DNA from: an uncultured Gaiellaceae bacterium
GTDB taxonomy: Bacteria > Actinomycetota > Thermoleophilia > Gaiellales > Gaiellaceae
Direction: 5' to 3'
DNA: 7,266 nucleotides
Assembly (NCBI GenBank): GCA_955652075.1
Contig: CATPAS010000086.1
Location: 1 to 7,266 of the forward strand
The position numbers and the translations under genes are program-made. Under the pieces are notes generated by a model, which did not search any database, was not told the origin of the DNA, and saw only the letters and a list, made by a program, of their open reading frames with translations. Position 1 is the first letter of the stretch. Every line of letters starts with the position of its first letter. Shown here piece by piece: positions 5,578-7,266 of this stretch.

Positions 5578-6125
5578 ATCTCCCCGCTAGCGTTGAGGGC
5601 CGTGAACGCGCGCGCCTGTTCTGCGGCCTCCGTCTTCCCGATCGGGCGCTCGACACGCTGTCGGACTGGCAGGCCGAGCAGATCCAGAAAGGCCGGCCGG
5701 TCGCTCGGGACCACCTGCACGTCACGCTGGCCTTTCTCGGCCACCGGCCGGTGGGGGAGCTCGAGTCGATTCTCGGCGCTCTGCGCGAGGCCGCCGCTGC
5801 CGCAGGCACGATCCGGCTCCTGCCGGAGCGCTACCGGGAGGGCAGGAGCGTCGGGATGCTGGTGCTGAGCGATCTCGGAGGCGAAGCGACCCGTCTAGCC
5901 GAGGACTTGCAGGGGCGTCTGGAGGGGTTGGGAGTCTACGAGCGCGAGCAGAGGCCCTGGCTGCCCCATCTGACCGTCGTCCGCTTCCGGGAGCGGCCAC
6001 GGCTGCAACCGCCGCTGCCGGACCTGGGGGAGGTCAGTCCGTCCGATGCCGCTGCCTACCATTCAGTGCTGCGGTCCGATGGAGCGCAGTATGTCGTCGT
6101 CGAATCGTTTGCCCTGGGAGGGTGA
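5574..6125 (+). CDS. thpR: ThpR/LigT: RNA 2',3'-cyclic phosphodiesterase (2H family)
   Basis: A 183-residue protein of the 2H phosphoesterase family, the usual length. Both catalytic tetrapeptides are present: HVTL at 49-52 and HLTV at 132-135, placed in two similar lobes as the family requires. ERARLFCGLRLPD near the N-terminus is typical (family: R.F.A..LP). The enzyme opens RNA 2',3'-cyclic phosphates to 2'-phosphates and can join tRNA halves in vitro; its cellular role in bacteria is unclear. GTG 5574 overlaps the cinA stop as GTGA and no ribosome site is seen, so translation is probably coupled. The stop is five bases before recA. The same cinA-ligT-recA order is known in Deinococcus radiodurans, which supports a link to RNA or DNA repair. 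Confidence 0.93.
   Translation: MNLPASVEGRERARLFCGLRLPDRALDTLSDWQAEQIQKGRPVARDHLHVTLAFLGHRPVGELESILGALREAAAAAGTIRLLPERYREGRSVGMLVLSDLGGEATRLAEDLQGRLEGLGVYEREQRPWLPHLTVVRFRERPRLQPPLPDLGEVSPSDAAAYHSVLRSDGAQYVVVESFALGG
6116..6122 (+). promoter_or_regulatory. Strong ribosome binding site of recA
   Basis: GGGAGGG lies at the very end of thpR, with GGAGG (6117-6121) nine bases before the recA GTG. It is the only classical ribosome site in the rodZ-recX cluster, where the other genes rely on stop/start overlap or leaderless starts, so recA may be translated more strongly than its neighbours. Confidence 0.8.
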
Positions 6126-6130
6126 TGTAA

Positions 6131-7219
6131 GTGGATCGCGAGCAGGCTCTGGACGCCGCCCTCGGGCACATCGAGCGGCAATTCGGCAAAGGCGCAGTGA
6201 TGAAGATGAACGACCATGCGGCCGTCTCGATCGGCGCGATCTCGACCGGCTCGCTCGCGCTCGACCTCGCGCTCGGAATCGGCGGGCTGCCACGCGGCAG
6301 GATCGTCGAGATCTTCGGCCCCGAGTCGTCCGGAAAGACGACGCTCGTCTACCACGTGATCGCAGAGGCGCAGCGCCGCGGCGGCATCTGCGCGTTCATC
6401 GACGCCGAGCATTCGATGGATCCGACGTATGCGAAGCACATCGGCGTCAACATCGACGACCTCCTCGTCTCGCAGCCCGACACCGGCGAGCAGGGGCTCG
6501 AGATCGCCGAGCTGCTGATCAGGTCGGGTGCACTCGACGTCGTGGCGGTCGATTCGGTCGCCGCGCTGACGCCGAAGGCGGAGATCGAAGGCGAGATGGG
6601 CGACACGCACGTCGGCCTGCAGGCGCGACTGATGTCACAGGCGCTGCGCAAGCTCGCCGGCACGCTGAACCGCACGGACACGATCTGCCTGTTCACGAAC
6701 CAGCTGCGCGAGAAGATCGGCGTGATGTTCGGCAACCCGGAGACGACCCCTGGAGGCCGCGCGTTGAAGTTCTACTCCTCGGTGCGCCTGGACATCCGCC
6801 GCATCGAGACGTTGAAGGAAGGCGTCGAGGCGATCGGCAACCGCGTGCGCGTGAAGGTGGTGAAGAACAAGGTCGCGCCGCCGTTCAAGCAGGCCGAGTT
6901 CGACATCATCTACGGCTCGGGCATCTCGTGGGAGGGGACGGTGCTCGACGCAGGGCTCGAGCGCAAGGTCGTGACGAAGTCGGGGTCGTACTTCAGCTTC
7001 GGCGACGAGCGGCTCGGCCAGGGACGCCAGAACGCAACCGCGTTCCTGCGTGAGCATCCGGACGTCTGCCAGGGAATCCTCGCCCGCATCCAGGCCGACC
7101 TCGGTCCCGAGCAGGTCGCATCGGCGCGACTGCTCCCGATAGCTGTTGACGCTGCCGAGCAGAACGGCCAGGTCAAGGGAGACCAGAAAGCCCGGATCGA
7201 GAAGGCTGCCTCGAAGTAG
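6131..7219 (+). CDS. recA: RecA recombinase
   Basis: A 362-residue, full-length RecA, the ATP-dependent strand-exchange protein that also triggers LexA self-cleavage. Visible parts: N-terminal helix with [22 protein letters not shown] (5-26, in part), Walker A GPESSGKT (63-70), catalytic Glu93 in DAEHSMDP, Walker B LDVVAVDS (135-142), loop L1 with [16 protein letters not shown] (151-166), and loop L2 following TNQ (189-191) with [19 protein letters not shown] (197-215). The usual AEHALDP is AEHSMDP here, a mild change beside the ATP site. No intein is present. The C-terminal tail (about 340-362) is mixed to slightly basic, unlike the acidic tail of E. coli RecA. GTG 6131 follows a good ribosome site. 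No SOS box was seen upstream, so expression probably comes with cinA-thpR or from a promoter I cannot recognise. The TAG stop overlaps recX by one base. Confidence 0.98.
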   Translation: MDREQALDAALGHIERQFGKGAVMKMNDHAAVSIGAISTGSLALDLALGIGGLPRGRIVEIFGPESSGKTTLVYHVIAEAQRRGGICAFIDAEHSMDPTYAKHIGVNIDDLLVSQPDTGEQGLEIAELLIRSGALDVVAVDSVAALTPKAEIEGEMGDTHVGLQARLMSQALRKLAGTLNRTDTICLFTNQLREKIGVMFGNPETTPGGRALKFYSSVRLDIRRIETLKEGVEAIGNRVRVKVVKNKVAPPFKQAEFDIIYGSGISWEGTVLDAGLERKVVTKSGSYFSFGDERLGQGRQNATAFLREHPDVCQGILARIQADLGPEQVASARLLPIAVDAAEQNGQVKGDQKARIEKAASK

Positions 7220-7266
7220 TGCCGACGGTTACGCGGCTCGCGGAAAAGCGGGGAGGTCGCGTGGCC
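7219..7266 (+). CDS. recX: RecX regulator of RecA, N-terminus only (3' truncated)
   Basis: GTG at 7219-7221 shares its first base with the recA stop TAG. The 16 codons before the window edge read [16 protein letters not shown], open to the end. Short PTVT...RGRV starts are what I recall for RecX in Thermoleophilia-type actinobacteria, and recX follows recA directly in many actinobacteria, where it limits RecA filament activity. The call rests mainly on position, because 16 residues are too few for a domain match. Confidence 0.65.
   Translation, partial: MPTVTRLAEKRGGRVA

Overview
The window is one strand of a very GC-rich bacterial chromosome with tightly packed genes, all on the + strand. 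High GC, frequent GTG starts, 4-base GTGA stop/start overlaps, apparently leaderless promoters and protein similarity recalled from memory suggest a high-GC Actinobacteriota, most likely a Thermoleophilia-type lineage (Gaiellales/Solirubrobacterales). The taxonomic call is inference; the gene calls do not depend on it.

Region 1 (1-3138) is the 3' part of a nucleoside-type ABC importer operon of the BmpA/NupNOPQ (YufNOPQ) class: the C-terminal nucleotide-binding domain of a double-domain ATPase (cut by the window edge), then two different inner-membrane permeases whose genes overlap by GTGA. The substrate-binding lipoprotein would be expected upstream, outside the window. A 214-base gap between ATPase and first permease is unusual for such an operon. 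It holds three strong stem-loops, two of which share the same 7-bp core, and an imperfect second copy of the end of the ATPase gene directly abutting the permease start.

Region 2 (3139-3586) holds a small three-helix membrane protein of unknown function with what looks like its own leaderless promoter, followed by a 15-base exact direct repeat lying just upstream of the next promoter.

Region 3 (3587-7266) is a cell-shape/DNA-repair cluster: a RodZ-like helix-turn-helix membrane protein, cinA (NMN deamidase/competence-damage protein), thpR (2H phosphoesterase, old name ligT), recA and the first 16 codons of recX. Starts and stops overlap or nearly touch throughout (GTGA, GTGA, 5-base gap, TAGTG), so this is probably one transcript read from the promoter before the rodZ-like gene. 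The cinA-ligT-recA order is also known from Deinococcus. No actinobacterial-type SOS box (GAAC-N4-GTTC) was seen before recA.

Most of the window is ordinary housekeeping sequence. The parts that earn a second look are the structured and partly duplicated spacer at 430-686, the repeat/promoter arrangement at 3519-3587, and a histidine-rich insert in the first permease. I did not find convincing evidence of a new biological system.
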